Source of the DNA: a bacterium
GTDB taxonomy: Bacteria > Sumerlaeota > Sumerlaeia > MVZB01
Direction: 5' to 3'
Length of the DNA stretch: 64,000 nt
Assembly (NCBI GenBank): GCA_021372575.1
Contig: JAJFUE010000060.1
Location: 1 to 64,000 of the forward strand
Below the pieces are notes generated by a model. It was not told the DNA's origin. It saw only the letters and a list, made by a program, of their open reading frames with translations, and did no database searches. Below, in pieces: positions 51,780-59,910 of this stretch. Made by a program: the position numbers and the translations under genes. Position 1 is the first letter of the stretch. The number at the start of each line of letters is the position of its first letter.

Positions 51780-53213
51780 ATGTCGATCAAGATCAACCAG
51801 AACATTTTCAGCCTGCTCGTCCGGCGCAACCTTGAGAAATCCACCGACAAGCTCGAGACCTCCTACGAGCGCCTTTCCTCCGGCACGCGCCTGAGCCGTT
51901 CGGCCGACGACCCGGCCGCCATGGCCATGAGCGAACAGGTCCGCTTCCAGATCCGCGGCCTGCGCCAGAACCAGGAAAACGTCAGCGGCTCGATCAGCCT
52001 CCTCGGCACGGCCGAAAGCCAGGTCTCGGGCATGGTCGAAACCCTCCAGCGCCTGCGCGAACTCGCGATCCAAGGCGCCAGCGACACGCTTAACGCGCAA
52101 AACCGCGTCGCGATCCAGCAGGAAATCGACCAACTCGTCGCCGACCTCGAAAACACCGCCGCCAACTCGCAGTTCGCCGGCCGCCACCTCTTTAACGGCT
52201 CGTTTACCGACGTGGGCATCCAGGTCGGCACCGGCAGCGGCGACACGATCCGCCTCAGTTTCAACGACTTCCGCACGGCAAGCCTCGGCTCGTCGAGCCA
52301 GATCACCTCGGCCAATCCAGTCGGCACGACGGCCATCACCACCGGCGCCCTGACGATCAACGGCACGGCCGTGCCCGTTTCGACTTCCGACGGCATCTCG
52401 ACCGCGAACGCCGACGCCTCGGCGATCGCCAAGGCCACCGCGATCAACTCGATCGAGGCGCGCACCGGCGTTCACGCCGAAGTGCAGGCCACGACCCGCT
52501 CCGGCGGCTCGGCGATCCAGTCGGTCAACCTCGACGGCGTCTCGCGCTGCCTGTGGATCAACGGTGTCGCGATGCATCCGGTGTCGGTCCAATCGGGCGA
52601 CTCCACGCAGGCGCTCGTTCTTCGCATCAACGCTTCCACGAACCAGACCGGGGTCACCGCCAGCATCGATTCGGCCGGTAAGCTTCAGCTCGAGGCCGCC
52701 GACGGCCGCAACATCCAGATCAAAACGCAGGGTTCCGTGGCCGACGAACTCGGCCTTTCCTCCACTGACGGCGACATCGACGAAGTCGTCACCGGCAAGA
52801 TCACGCTCAGCTCGAGCCGTTCGTTCACCTACAACGACACGGCCGGCGTGCTCGGGATGGCATCGGCCAGCATGCAGGTCACGGCCGATCCGTCGAGCGC
52901 GATCGCCCACATCAACGTCATCAGCACCGCCGACGCGAACAACGCACTGCTCAGCATCGACACGGCGCTTGAGCAGCTCAGCGATTGCCGCTCGCGGATC
53001 GGCGCCGTGCAGAACCGGCTCGAGACGCTCACGACCGCCCTGGCCACCCAGGTGCAGGACCTGACCTCGACCGACTCGCGCATCCGCGACACCGATTTCG
53101 CGCTCGAGACGACGCAGCTGACGCAGGCGCAGATCCTGCAGGAGGCCGCCACGGCGATCCTCTCGCAGGCCAACACCGCCCCGCGGCGCGCGCTTGAGCT
53201 CTTGCAGCAATGA
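51780..53213 (+). CDS. fliC: flagellin
   Basis: 477 residues. The N-terminal D0/D1 part has INQNIFSLLVRRNLEKSTDK, ERLSSGTRLSRSADDPAAMA and QQEIDQLVADLENTAANSQF. A variable middle (about 150-380) follows, then the C-terminal helices with LTSTDSRIRDTDFALET and ILSQANTAPRRALELLQQ. Forms the filament after export. Two cysteines (SRCLW, SDCRS) are unusual for a flagellin. There is only a distant GAGG ribosome site. Confidence 0.95.
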   Translation: MSIKINQNIFSLLVRRNLEKSTDKLETSYERLSSGTRLSRSADDPAAMAMSEQVRFQIRGLRQNQENVSGSISLLGTAESQVSGMVETLQRLRELAIQGASDTLNAQNRVAIQQEIDQLVADLENTAANSQFAGRHLFNGSFTDVGIQVGTGSGDTIRLSFNDFRTASLGSSSQITSANPVGTTAITTGALTINGTAVPVSTSDGISTANADASAIAKATAINSIEARTGVHAEVQATTRSGGSAIQSVNLDGVSRCLWINGVAMHPVSVQSGDSTQALVLRINASTNQTGVTASIDSAGKLQLEAADGRNIQIKTQGSVADELGLSSTDGDIDEVVTGKITLSSSRSFTYNDTAGVLGMASASMQVTADPSSAIAHINVISTADANNALLSIDTALEQLSDCRSRIGAVQNRLETLTTALATQVQDLTSTDSRIRDTDFALETTQLTQAQILQEAATAILSQANTAPRRALELLQQ

Positions 53214-53293
53214 CGCGCCGACGCCGGCGCCTCGAATCCCAAGTGTAGATGCCCCCAAGGCCAAAACCACTCACCCGCGAAAGGATGACGATC

Positions 53294-53707
53294 ATGGGAA
53301 CCCCGCTCTCCAAGGCTTACCTGCTGACGAAAGTTCTGACCGCGTCGAAGGCCGAGGTCATCGTTTATCTCTACGAGGGGGCGATCGGTTACCTGCATCG
53401 CGCCGTCGAGGCCCTGCGCGACGGCCGCCGCGGCGAGGCCGGCCAGGCCGTCGATCGCGCGATCCACATCATCATCGAGCTGAGCGGCAGCCTGAATTAC
53501 AACATCGGGGGCCAGATGGCGCTGCGCCTCGACAGCATTTACAACCACCTCATCGTGACGCTGACGCTGGCCATGTCGCGCGCCGACAGCGAAGGCATCG
53601 AGTCCTGCGAGGGCATCCTCGTGATCCTGCACGGGGCCTGGCAGCAGGCCGCCGCCACGCACGAGCACAACGACACCGAAGAACACCAGCTGCGCATTTC
53701 GGCGTAA
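53294..53707 (+). CDS. fliS: flagellin export chaperone FliS
   Basis: 137 residues of four helices with the FliS landmarks SKAEVIVYLYEGAIGYLHRA, RAIHIIIELSGSLNYNIGG and a LDSIYNHLIVTLTLAM block. It binds the flagellin C-terminus in the cytoplasm. The ATG at 53294 follows GAAAGG; nearby ATGs at 53249 and 53285 are less likely. Directly downstream of flagellin as usual. Confidence 0.9.
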   Translation: MGTPLSKAYLLTKVLTASKAEVIVYLYEGAIGYLHRAVEALRDGRRGEAGQAVDRAIHIIIELSGSLNYNIGGQMALRLDSIYNHLIVTLTLAMSRADSEGIESCEGILVILHGAWQQAAATHEHNDTEEHQLRISA

Positions 53708-53708
53708 G

Positions 53709-53784
53709 TGACAGGTCGGGTCTCCGAGCCGATTCTTATATTCTTCGTGCTCGTGCTCGTGCTCGTGCTCGTAATCGTAATCGA
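53709..53784. repeat. hairpin plus hexamer array after fliS
   Basis: ACAGGTCGGGTCTCCGAGCC hairpin relative (53711-53732), then four GTGCTC and two GTAATC hexamers (53744-53784). Confidence 0.8.
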
Positions 53785-53895
53785 TCCCGACCGAAGGTTT
53801 ATTCCCTTTCGCGCACGTGCATTTCTTATAGCACCCCTCACGCAAACGACTGTTCCGTTCGATGCGCGTATCAGATCTTCATCAGGACATGACCC

Positions 53896-54327
53896 ATGAC
53901 GCCCAACGCCGAACAAGCCATCGCCTACCAGCTTCAGCAGGTCAAGGATCTCTACGCCGAGCTGTTCCTGCTTCTCGTGCAGTCGATCGCGGAGGATCCG
54001 CTCGAGCAGGCCATCGGCGCGGTCGATACCTCGATTGAGCAGCTCATGCGCTCGATCGACTCGCACATGCAGGGATTGCGCGAGGCGATCGCCGAAGGCG
54101 CCCCGCTGGAGCCTTCGCTCAACAACGACGTCAAGCAGTTCGAAATTCAGCTGCGCATGGGCCTGGAAAAGATGGTCGAGGCGGTGCGCCGCCGCAGCGA
54201 CGAACTCGCCGCCACGCGCGACCAGATCAAGCAGCGCCTGCAATCGGTGCAGCTCAAGGGCAAAGGCGCGAAAGGCTACCGCCGCCACGCCCCCGCAACC
54301 GCCCGCCTGATCGAAATCAGCCAATAA
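53896..54327 (+). CDS. FliT/FlgN-like small helical protein
   Basis: 143 residues, wholly helical. The C-terminal LAATRDQIKQRLQSVQLKGK then GAKGYRR resembles the L-x-x-L-x-x-G-x-x-A-x-x-Y end of FliT/FlgN export chaperones. Its position after fliS, where fliT is common, supports this. Sequence similarity is weak, so the call is tentative. An AGGA ribosome site precedes the ATG. Confidence 0.55.
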   Translation: MTPNAEQAIAYQLQQVKDLYAELFLLLVQSIAEDPLEQAIGAVDTSIEQLMRSIDSHMQGLREAIAEGAPLEPSLNNDVKQFEIQLRMGLEKMVEAVRRRSDELAATRDQIKQRLQSVQLKGKGAKGYRRHAPATARLIEISQ

Positions 54328-54493
54328 CTCGCTTCATCTCGAAACGATATGGAAAACCGAGCTTCAGTGATGATCCGCAAATTTCGTTAGAAACCATTCC
54401 GCTGTTTCTATATTCATTTCTCATTTCTCATTCAATTCTCTCTGCCACTCCGCCCATCTCTGCTTCTCTGCGACAAAACTCAGGACTCAGGAC

Positions 54494-57106
54494 TCACATG
54501 CCTCGTTCCGCAAACATGATCCCGATCTTCCCGTCCTTCTCGGCGAACTTCACGTAACCGATGAGGAACGTCCCCGGGCCGATTTTTCGCGCCGGCGTGA
54601 CGATCTCCTCCGGCTTGAGTTTCCATCCGTTCGGCACGTTCTCGCCCTCGCGGCACAGCAGGCACAGCCGTAGCGTTTTGCCGAGCCGCGCTTTCGCCTG
54701 TTCATTCGTAACCTCGAGCGGCTGGCCGCACGTGATGTCGCCCGCGTTGAACTGCCGCTGGCTGAAGATCATCGGGAATCGGCGAGTCGCGACCACCGTC
54801 TTCGACGACGGATCGTCCAGGTAGAGCGTCGCCTCGAACACTTCTTTTTCGGGCGAGCCGATCCGCAGCGGCGCGCTGAAGCAGTATCCCTTCGCGTCGC
54901 TCCACGAATACACGTCGCCAACGCTGACCGACTTGGTGGCCGGGATCCATTCGCGGCTTTTGAACGACCAACTCGCGATCGGCGTCGCGGTCGTCAGCCG
55001 GTCCGACCACGCCATTTCGATCGGCTGAATTTTCCGAAACTCGGTCGGCGCCCTGAACCGGATCCGGTATTCGCGCGCGGGCTGCATGACGATCGGGTTG
55101 GTGCCGGTCTCGAACCGCACCTTCCAGTTGACAGGCAACGCGCGCGCCGGCGCCCAGCCCTTTTCGGTTTCATCGCCGAACCCGTAGCCGCTGCGCGCCG
55201 GTTTCAGTTCGTTGGTTTCGAACTGCAGCGCCTCGCCATCGACCTTGATCTCGAGCAGTTTCGCCGACGCCGGCCCGCCGATGACCAGCTCGTAAATCCC
55301 CGGCTCCTCGTAGTGGCAATCGAGCCGGTAATTCACCCGGCCGGCCGATTTCGATTCATAGAACCGCGGCATGACCGGCATCGTGAGGTGCCCGCGCGTG
55401 ACGAACGCATTGCGCCCGGTCGGGATCAGCGTGGCCTTCACGCCGTGCAGCGTCAGCGACTGCGTCGTGAAGAAATCGTGGTATTCGCGCAGCGGGAAAT
55501 AATCGTTCTGCCAATACGACGGGTTGAACACCACGAGCCCCGAATAGGGATTCAGCTGCTCGATGAGCGGGATGTCCGCGAGGCCCATCTGGTTGTAGGC
55601 CTCCTCGACGCGGTTGCGCATCGGCGACGTCCAGTAATCGGCCGGCGTCCGTTCGTCGAACCGTGCCGCCGCGAGATCGTTGTAAAGCTGCTGCGTGTGC
55701 GCGGCCATCCCGAGGTAATATGCACCGAGCGGGAACCGCTTCGTCGCGTCGCGATACAGCCCTTTCCAGTCCTGAATGTAATACTGCGTGCGCGCGCGCA
55801 CCGGTCCCTGCAGCGCCGCGAACGCAAACGCGCCCGCAATCAGCGCGATCAATGCCGTTGCATAGGCATTGCCGCGATGACTGATCCGCCACACTGGCCA
55901 GCGTGCGAATTTCAGGATTGCTCCGACCCCCAGCGCCGCGATCATCACGATCATCAGCCCCGCCAGCGTGTAATACCGCGTCGTGAGGATCGAGTAGTTC
56001 TGCCGGTTGAGGTCGATCAACATCCCGTTCGCGATCAGCACGGCCCACAGCGAAACCGCCAGCGGCGGCGACCGTAAAATCAGCGCCACCGATCCAAGGA
56101 TCAGCACCAGCAGCAGCCCGGCGTTGGCCCAGTCGCCCGGCTTGAAATCCCTTTTGCCGCCGAGCCCCGTCAGCAACTCCCAGAAGAAGTTCGGATCGTT
56201 TTGAAGCCCCAGCAGCCGCGGCGCGTTCCGTTTCGCGATCGCCTCGGCAAGCGTCGCCTTCGTCCAGCCGAGCGCCTCGCGCAACCCCGGCGTCCGGGCC
56301 GTCTTCGCCGCATTCTGATCCGTCTTCGCCGTCGCGACCGGCTTCGGGACGAGGCCCATCCGCTCCTTGAACCAATACCTGCCGCGGTTGCCGAGCAGCA
56401 CCGCGATCGTGAGCAGCACGACCAGCAACACCTGGCCGGCATACCTCAACATGAACCGATTGTATTCGCTCGCTGTTCGGCGCCGCCGCGCCATCCGCAC
56501 GATTCCCTCGGGCAGCTTCCATGCGATGTAAATCCATGGCGCCGCGACGAGGACCACCGACAGCACCTGCGTGAGGCACGCGGCGAACGTCAGCGCCAGC
56601 GCGCCCGCCATCCGCCCCCACGTCGGATTCCTCCGCCATGCCTCGAGCAGCCACAGCTGCGCGACCGGCAGGCTCAGCATCAGGCCGTAATAGCGCACTT
56701 CCACGTCGGCGTAGGCCTTGTATGGCCACAGCGCCAGCGCGATCGCCAGCAGCAGCCCGCCCAGCCAGTCGCCCATCGACCGCCCGAGCCTCAGGCCGAA
56801 CCAGCACGCCAGGATGCCGATCAGCAAAAACGGCAGCCGCACGAGCCGGATGTGCCCCGTCGCGCGCAGCCATTCCGAAACGTTGAACAGCCGGTGGCTC
56901 GTGAAGTATGCGTTGGGGCTCGCGCCCGTGGCCTGCAGCGCCGGGTTCTGGTGGCGATACGCCTCGGTGGTCTCGACGAAGAAGAACGCCTCGTCCTCGT
57001 TGACCGTGCGATCCCACGCCCCCCACCGAACCGCCAGCGCCCCGGCCATGACCAGCAGGATCCACCACTTGCGCCCCAAAAGCGAACCGCCCCACAGTCG
57101 CCGCAT
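54494..57106 (-). CDS. GT39-type membrane glycosyltransferase (ArnT/PMT superfamily)
   Basis: 870 residues. About 12 membrane helices in the first 470 residues. The first extracytoplasmic loop has WDRTVNEDEAFFF, the acidic motif of polyprenyl-phosphate-dependent glycosyltransferases. A large C-terminal extracytoplasmic part follows, with beta-sandwich segments (GRVNYRLDCHYEEPGIYELV and later MAWSDRL). It may transfer a sugar from a lipid donor to envelope glycans or proteins. ATG 57106 has GGGG seven bases before it; 57112 is possible. The stop TGA is part of a CTGAGTCCTGAGTCC array. Confidence 0.75.
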   Translation of the reverse strand: MRRLWGGSLLGRKWWILLVMAGALAVRWGAWDRTVNEDEAFFFVETTEAYRHQNPALQATGASPNAYFTSHRLFNVSEWLRATGHIRLVRLPFLLIGILACWFGLRLGRSMGDWLGGLLLAIALALWPYKAYADVEVRYYGLMLSLPVAQLWLLEAWRRNPTWGRMAGALALTFAACLTQVLSVVLVAAPWIYIAWKLPEGIVRMARRRRTASEYNRFMLRYAGQVLLVVLLTIAVLLGNRGRYWFKERMGLVPKPVATAKTDQNAAKTARTPGLREALGWTKATLAEAIAKRNAPRLLGLQNDPNFFWELLTGLGGKRDFKPGDWANAGLLLVLILGSVALILRSPPLAVSLWAVLIANGMLIDLNRQNYSILTTRYYTLAGLMIVMIAALGVGAILKFARWPVWRISHRGNAYATALIALIAGAFAFAALQGPVRARTQYYIQDWKGLYRDATKRFPLGAYYLGMAAHTQQLYNDLAAARFDERTPADYWTSPMRNRVEEAYNQMGLADIPLIEQLNPYSGLVVFNPSYWQNDYFPLREYHDFFTTQSLTLHGVKATLIPTGRNAFVTRGHLTMPVMPRFYESKSAGRVNYRLDCHYEEPGIYELVIGGPASAKLLEIKVDGEALQFETNELKPARSGYGFGDETEKGWAPARALPVNWKVRFETGTNPIVMQPAREYRIRFRAPTEFRKIQPIEMAWSDRLTTATPIASWSFKSREWIPATKSVSVGDVYSWSDAKGYCFSAPLRIGSPEKEVFEATLYLDDPSSKTVVATRRFPMIFSQRQFNAGDITCGQPLEVTNEQAKARLGKTLRLCLLCREGENVPNGWKLKPEEIVTPARKIGPGTFLIGYVKFAEKDGKIGIMFAERGM

Positions 57107-57774
57107 GATCATCCCCAACAAAAAACTAAAGCCGGGTCCAAAACCCGGCTCGAATTCTACCAACTCAAATTGAATCTGTCAGCACCATCGCATCGTGCTC
57201 GTGCTCGTCTTGCCAGCCGAAGCCTGGGCGAAGGCTGGAATCGTAATCGAATCCCCCATGACGCGTTTTCATTTCGATTTGCTGTTGTCAGCAGGTCGTT
57301 TCGGCCCGAAGCGACATCACACTCATGCCAACCACCATCTTTTTCCAAAATGACTGCGCCAACCACCCAGCCCCGGCAGGGGCGATACAACTTAGCCCAG
57401 CGCGTAAGCGCTGGGTCAGCGATCCCCCAAAAAAACAAAGCCCCGGCAGGGGCGACACAACAGATCAATCCAAGAATTTATGCCCGCTAAATTCATTTTA
57501 TTTATCCATAATACCTGAAACCCATCAATTTTATATTTATAAATGGCCCCGCATTCTGGCTGGCAGATCAATGGTCGGTTGTATATGACAAGCCCCCTCA
57601 TGGTGAAGTGGCTTGGCTCATCGTGCCGATGTTTACGATATTTATTCAATGGATGTGCATCACGCTCGGAATCGTTTTTCTTATGACGTTGTATAGAATA
57701 ATAAGAGCCCCGGCAAGAGCGACACAATGAAATCCTGTATCGCCCCTGCGGGGGCTCGGTTACTCCGCATTCCC
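57107..57774. repeat. 668-bp region with nested repeats
   Basis: AGCCGGGTCC-AAAA-CCCGGCT hairpin (57129-57146), a hexamer array interrupted by a 30-bp palindrome (57193-57250), GTCGTTTCGGCCCGAAGCGA hairpin (57293-57313), and AGCCCCGGCAGGGGCGATAC-type elements at 57369, 57440, 57706 and inverted at 57738. The pseudogene at 57512-57730 lies inside. The promoter of the GT39-type gene must be near 57110-57180. Confidence 0.75.
57512..57730 (+). pseudogene. 3' remnant of a membrane-protein gene
   Basis: 72 codons open between a TAA and a TGA, with no plausible start. The translation is hydrophobic: INFIFINGPAFWLADQW, then VVYDKPPHGEVAWLIVPMF and IFIQWMCITLGIVFLMTLYR, with two probable helices. 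AT-rich against its surroundings. The last codons and the stop are those of a CCCCGGCAAGAGCGACACAA repeat unit. Not recognised; it could also be chance coding. Confidence 0.35.
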
Positions 57775-58728
57775 TTACGGCTCCAGGTTGATCGTCACGC
57801 CCGCGTTCTGTTTTTGCGCCTTCTCCCACACCATCCGCGCCACGGCCATGTCCTGGATCGCGAGCCCCGTCGAATCGAACACCGTGACCTCATCGATCGT
57901 CATGCGGCCTTTGACCTTTCCCACGAGCAGGTCGCAGAGCGATCCGGCGACGCCCTGGATCACGCCGTTCTTGAGCGGCACGTTGATCTCGCCCGAGTGC
58001 GACGCCTGCGCCCAGTCATCGACGAACACGCGCGCATCCTTGAGGATCTCCGGGTCGAGTTCCTCCTTGCCCGCGGCGTCGGCGCCCATTGCGTTGATGT
58101 GCGTCCCCGGCCGGATCCAATCGGCCATCACGACCGGCGTGCGCGAAGGCGTCAGTGTGCACACCACGTCGGCCGCCGCGGCCAGCGCGGTATCGACGAT
58201 CTGAATATCGATGTTCTCGAATTTCTTCGCGAGCCCGGCCGCCCGGTCGTGATCCTTGTCGGCGAGGTAAAGTTTTTCGATTTTCATCACCGAGCCGATT
58301 GCTTTCAGCATTGTTGCCGACTGCCCGCCGCAGCCGATCATCCCGACCGTTTCGGAATCGGGCCTCGCGAGGTGCTTCGTCGCCACGGCCGCCGCGGCCC
58401 CAGTGCGCGCCTGCGTGATCCACGTGCCGTCGAGCAGCCCCAGCGGCCGGCCCGTCTTCGGATCGTTGATCAGGATCATCGCCATCACGACCGGCAACCC
58501 CAGCGCCGAGTTGCCCGGGTGAACGTTGACCCATTTGATCCCCGCCAGCCCCGGAACCGAGGCCGGCATCGCGCGAAAATCGCCGCCCGAGACGTCCAGG
58601 TAAATCTTGCTCGGCATGCGCACGTCGCCATGTCCGTAATCCTTGAAAATATTCTCGACCGCCTCGATTACATCTTCGATCCCGATCAATTCGCGAATGG
58701 TCTTCGCATCGAGCACTTTGAATTCCAT
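57775..58728 (-). CDS. ornithine cyclodeaminase / mu-crystallin family dehydrogenase
   Basis: 317 residues with the family's GIKWVNVHPGN substrate lysine block, the NAD-binding TVGMIGCGGQSATMLKA, GTHINAMGADAAGKEELDP and VFDSTGLAIQDMAVA. Members include ornithine cyclodeaminase, alanine dehydrogenase of the archaeal type and imine reductases; which one applies here cannot be decided. A catabolic amino-acid dehydrogenase is most likely. Monocistronic, ends next to a repeat region. Confidence 0.88.
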   Translation of the reverse strand: MEFKVLDAKTIRELIGIEDVIEAVENIFKDYGHGDVRMPSKIYLDVSGGDFRAMPASVPGLAGIKWVNVHPGNSALGLPVVMAMILINDPKTGRPLGLLDGTWITQARTGAAAAVATKHLARPDSETVGMIGCGGQSATMLKAIGSVMKIEKLYLADKDHDRAAGLAKKFENIDIQIVDTALAAAADVVCTLTPSRTPVVMADWIRPGTHINAMGADAAGKEELDPEILKDARVFVDDWAQASHSGEINVPLKNGVIQGVAGSLCDLLVGKVKGRMTIDEVTVFDSTGLAIQDMAVARMVWEKAQKQNAGVTINLEP

Positions 58729-58913
58729 ACTCCCACTCCTTTGAGGATCGCACCGATTTTACAAGCCGGGGCTTGAATTTGTTGCCAGGGCCACTGAAAA
58801 CACATGGATCTTATGCGGTCATCGTAATCGCAATGGAGCGGATATTTAAAGGATTTTGTTTGAGAGAATATCCGAAGGGATCACCCTGTCGAATCATCGG
58901 CCGCCCGTCGGCA

Positions 58914-58935
58914 CCCAGGACTCAGCACTCAGGAC
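58914..58935. repeat. CTCAGCACTCAGGACT array
   Basis: Three heptamer units that touch the stop codon of the lipoprotein gene. Confidence 0.75.
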
Positions 58936-58936
58936 T

Positions 58937-59893
58937 TCACTTCGCCTGCGACTTGATCCGCATCGCGTAGGTGTCCAGCACCCTGAGGCGCGCCTGCCCT
59001 TCGGGCTTGGCCGGGTCGCCGTCGGCCTGCGCGACCTGCCGGTAGGCCTCCCGGGCGCGCTCGACCCACGCCGTCCATGCCTCGGCCTTGAACCCCATGC
59101 CCTCGGGCCGGTTGGCCGCCGTCAGGTCGCGCGCCAACGTCTCGAACATTTCGCCCTGCAGCAGCCGGTCCTGGTTGACGCGCCAGCTCCCGCCGTTCTG
59201 CTCGACCAGCGCCGCCGCCACGGCGGCCGCCCGCGCCACGCCGTCCTTCAGCACGAGCCGGTTTTGCAACAGCAGCCGCAGCCGTTCTTCTTGGGCGCGT
59301 TCGCGTTCGGCACGCGCCAGCGACTCGTAGGGGAACGCCGGCTTCGATTCGGCCCACTCGTCGAGCCTGCGCTCGAGCACCTCGAGGTCGTTCAGATACC
59401 CCTCGAGCGTCGTTTCGAACCTGCCCCGATCGGCCATCTCCGCCATCCGGTGGGCGCTGGCCGCGCGCTGGCGGGCCGCATCGGAAAGTTTCGTCCCCGC
59501 CTTTTCCGTCTCATCGAAAGCCGCCGCGGCCTTCGTCCATTCGCCGAGCCGCTCGAGGCATTCCCCGCGCGCAAACGCCAGCACGTCGGCGTATTCGGGC
59601 CCCGTCAGCCCCTTGAGCGCGTCGAGCCGCGCCAGCGACACCCGGTAAATATTGCGCCCTTCCAGATCGGTCCCCGGCGCCCGCCGATACGGATCCTGCG
59701 CGAGGAACATCTTCAACTCCATCACGACCGTCAGCACCGATTCGTGCGGATACGGAGCCTGGTCGGCAGCGCGCGAACACGCGAAAAGAAAGATGAAGGG
59801 TGAAAGATGAAAGATGAAAAGAATCGCCATGCGCGATCGAGGTTTCTCAAAAGAGCACCGCTGCCGGTATTTGGCCGTTATTTCATCTTTCAT
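58937..59893 (-). CDS. lipoprotein with helical body; signal peptide derived from a repeat
   Basis: Up to 318 residues. The hydrophobic signal MAILFIFHLSPFIFLFAC ends in a cysteine that would be lipidated. The mature part is helical, rich in Ala, Arg and Glu, with TPR-like features (ARGECLERLGEWTKAAAAFD). The DNA coding for FIFHLSPFIF is a CATCTTTCATC heptamer array, so part of the signal peptide is repeat-derived. The ATG may be at 59893 (itself in another array) or at 59830. It follows the TPR gene and probably works with it in the envelope; family not recognised. Confidence 0.7.
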   Translation of the reverse strand: MKDEITAKYRQRCSFEKPRSRMAILFIFHLSPFIFLFACSRAADQAPYPHESVLTVVMELKMFLAQDPYRRAPGTDLEGRNIYRVSLARLDALKGLTGPEYADVLAFARGECLERLGEWTKAAAAFDETEKAGTKLSDAARQRAASAHRMAEMADRGRFETTLEGYLNDLEVLERRLDEWAESKPAFPYESLARAERERAQEERLRLLLQNRLVLKDGVARAAAVAAALVEQNGGSWRVNQDRLLQGEMFETLARDLTAANRPEGMGFKAEAWTAWVERAREAYRQVAQADGDPAKPEGQARLRVLDTYAMRIKSQAK

Positions 59894-59910
59894 CTTTCAT
59901 CTTTCATCTT
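59785..59910. repeat. two CATCTTT arrays around the lipoprotein start
   Basis: GATGAAGGGTGAAAGATGAA (59793-59822) and TTTCATCTTTCATCTTTCAT (59880-59908) in opposite orientation about 60 bp apart. Confidence 0.8.
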
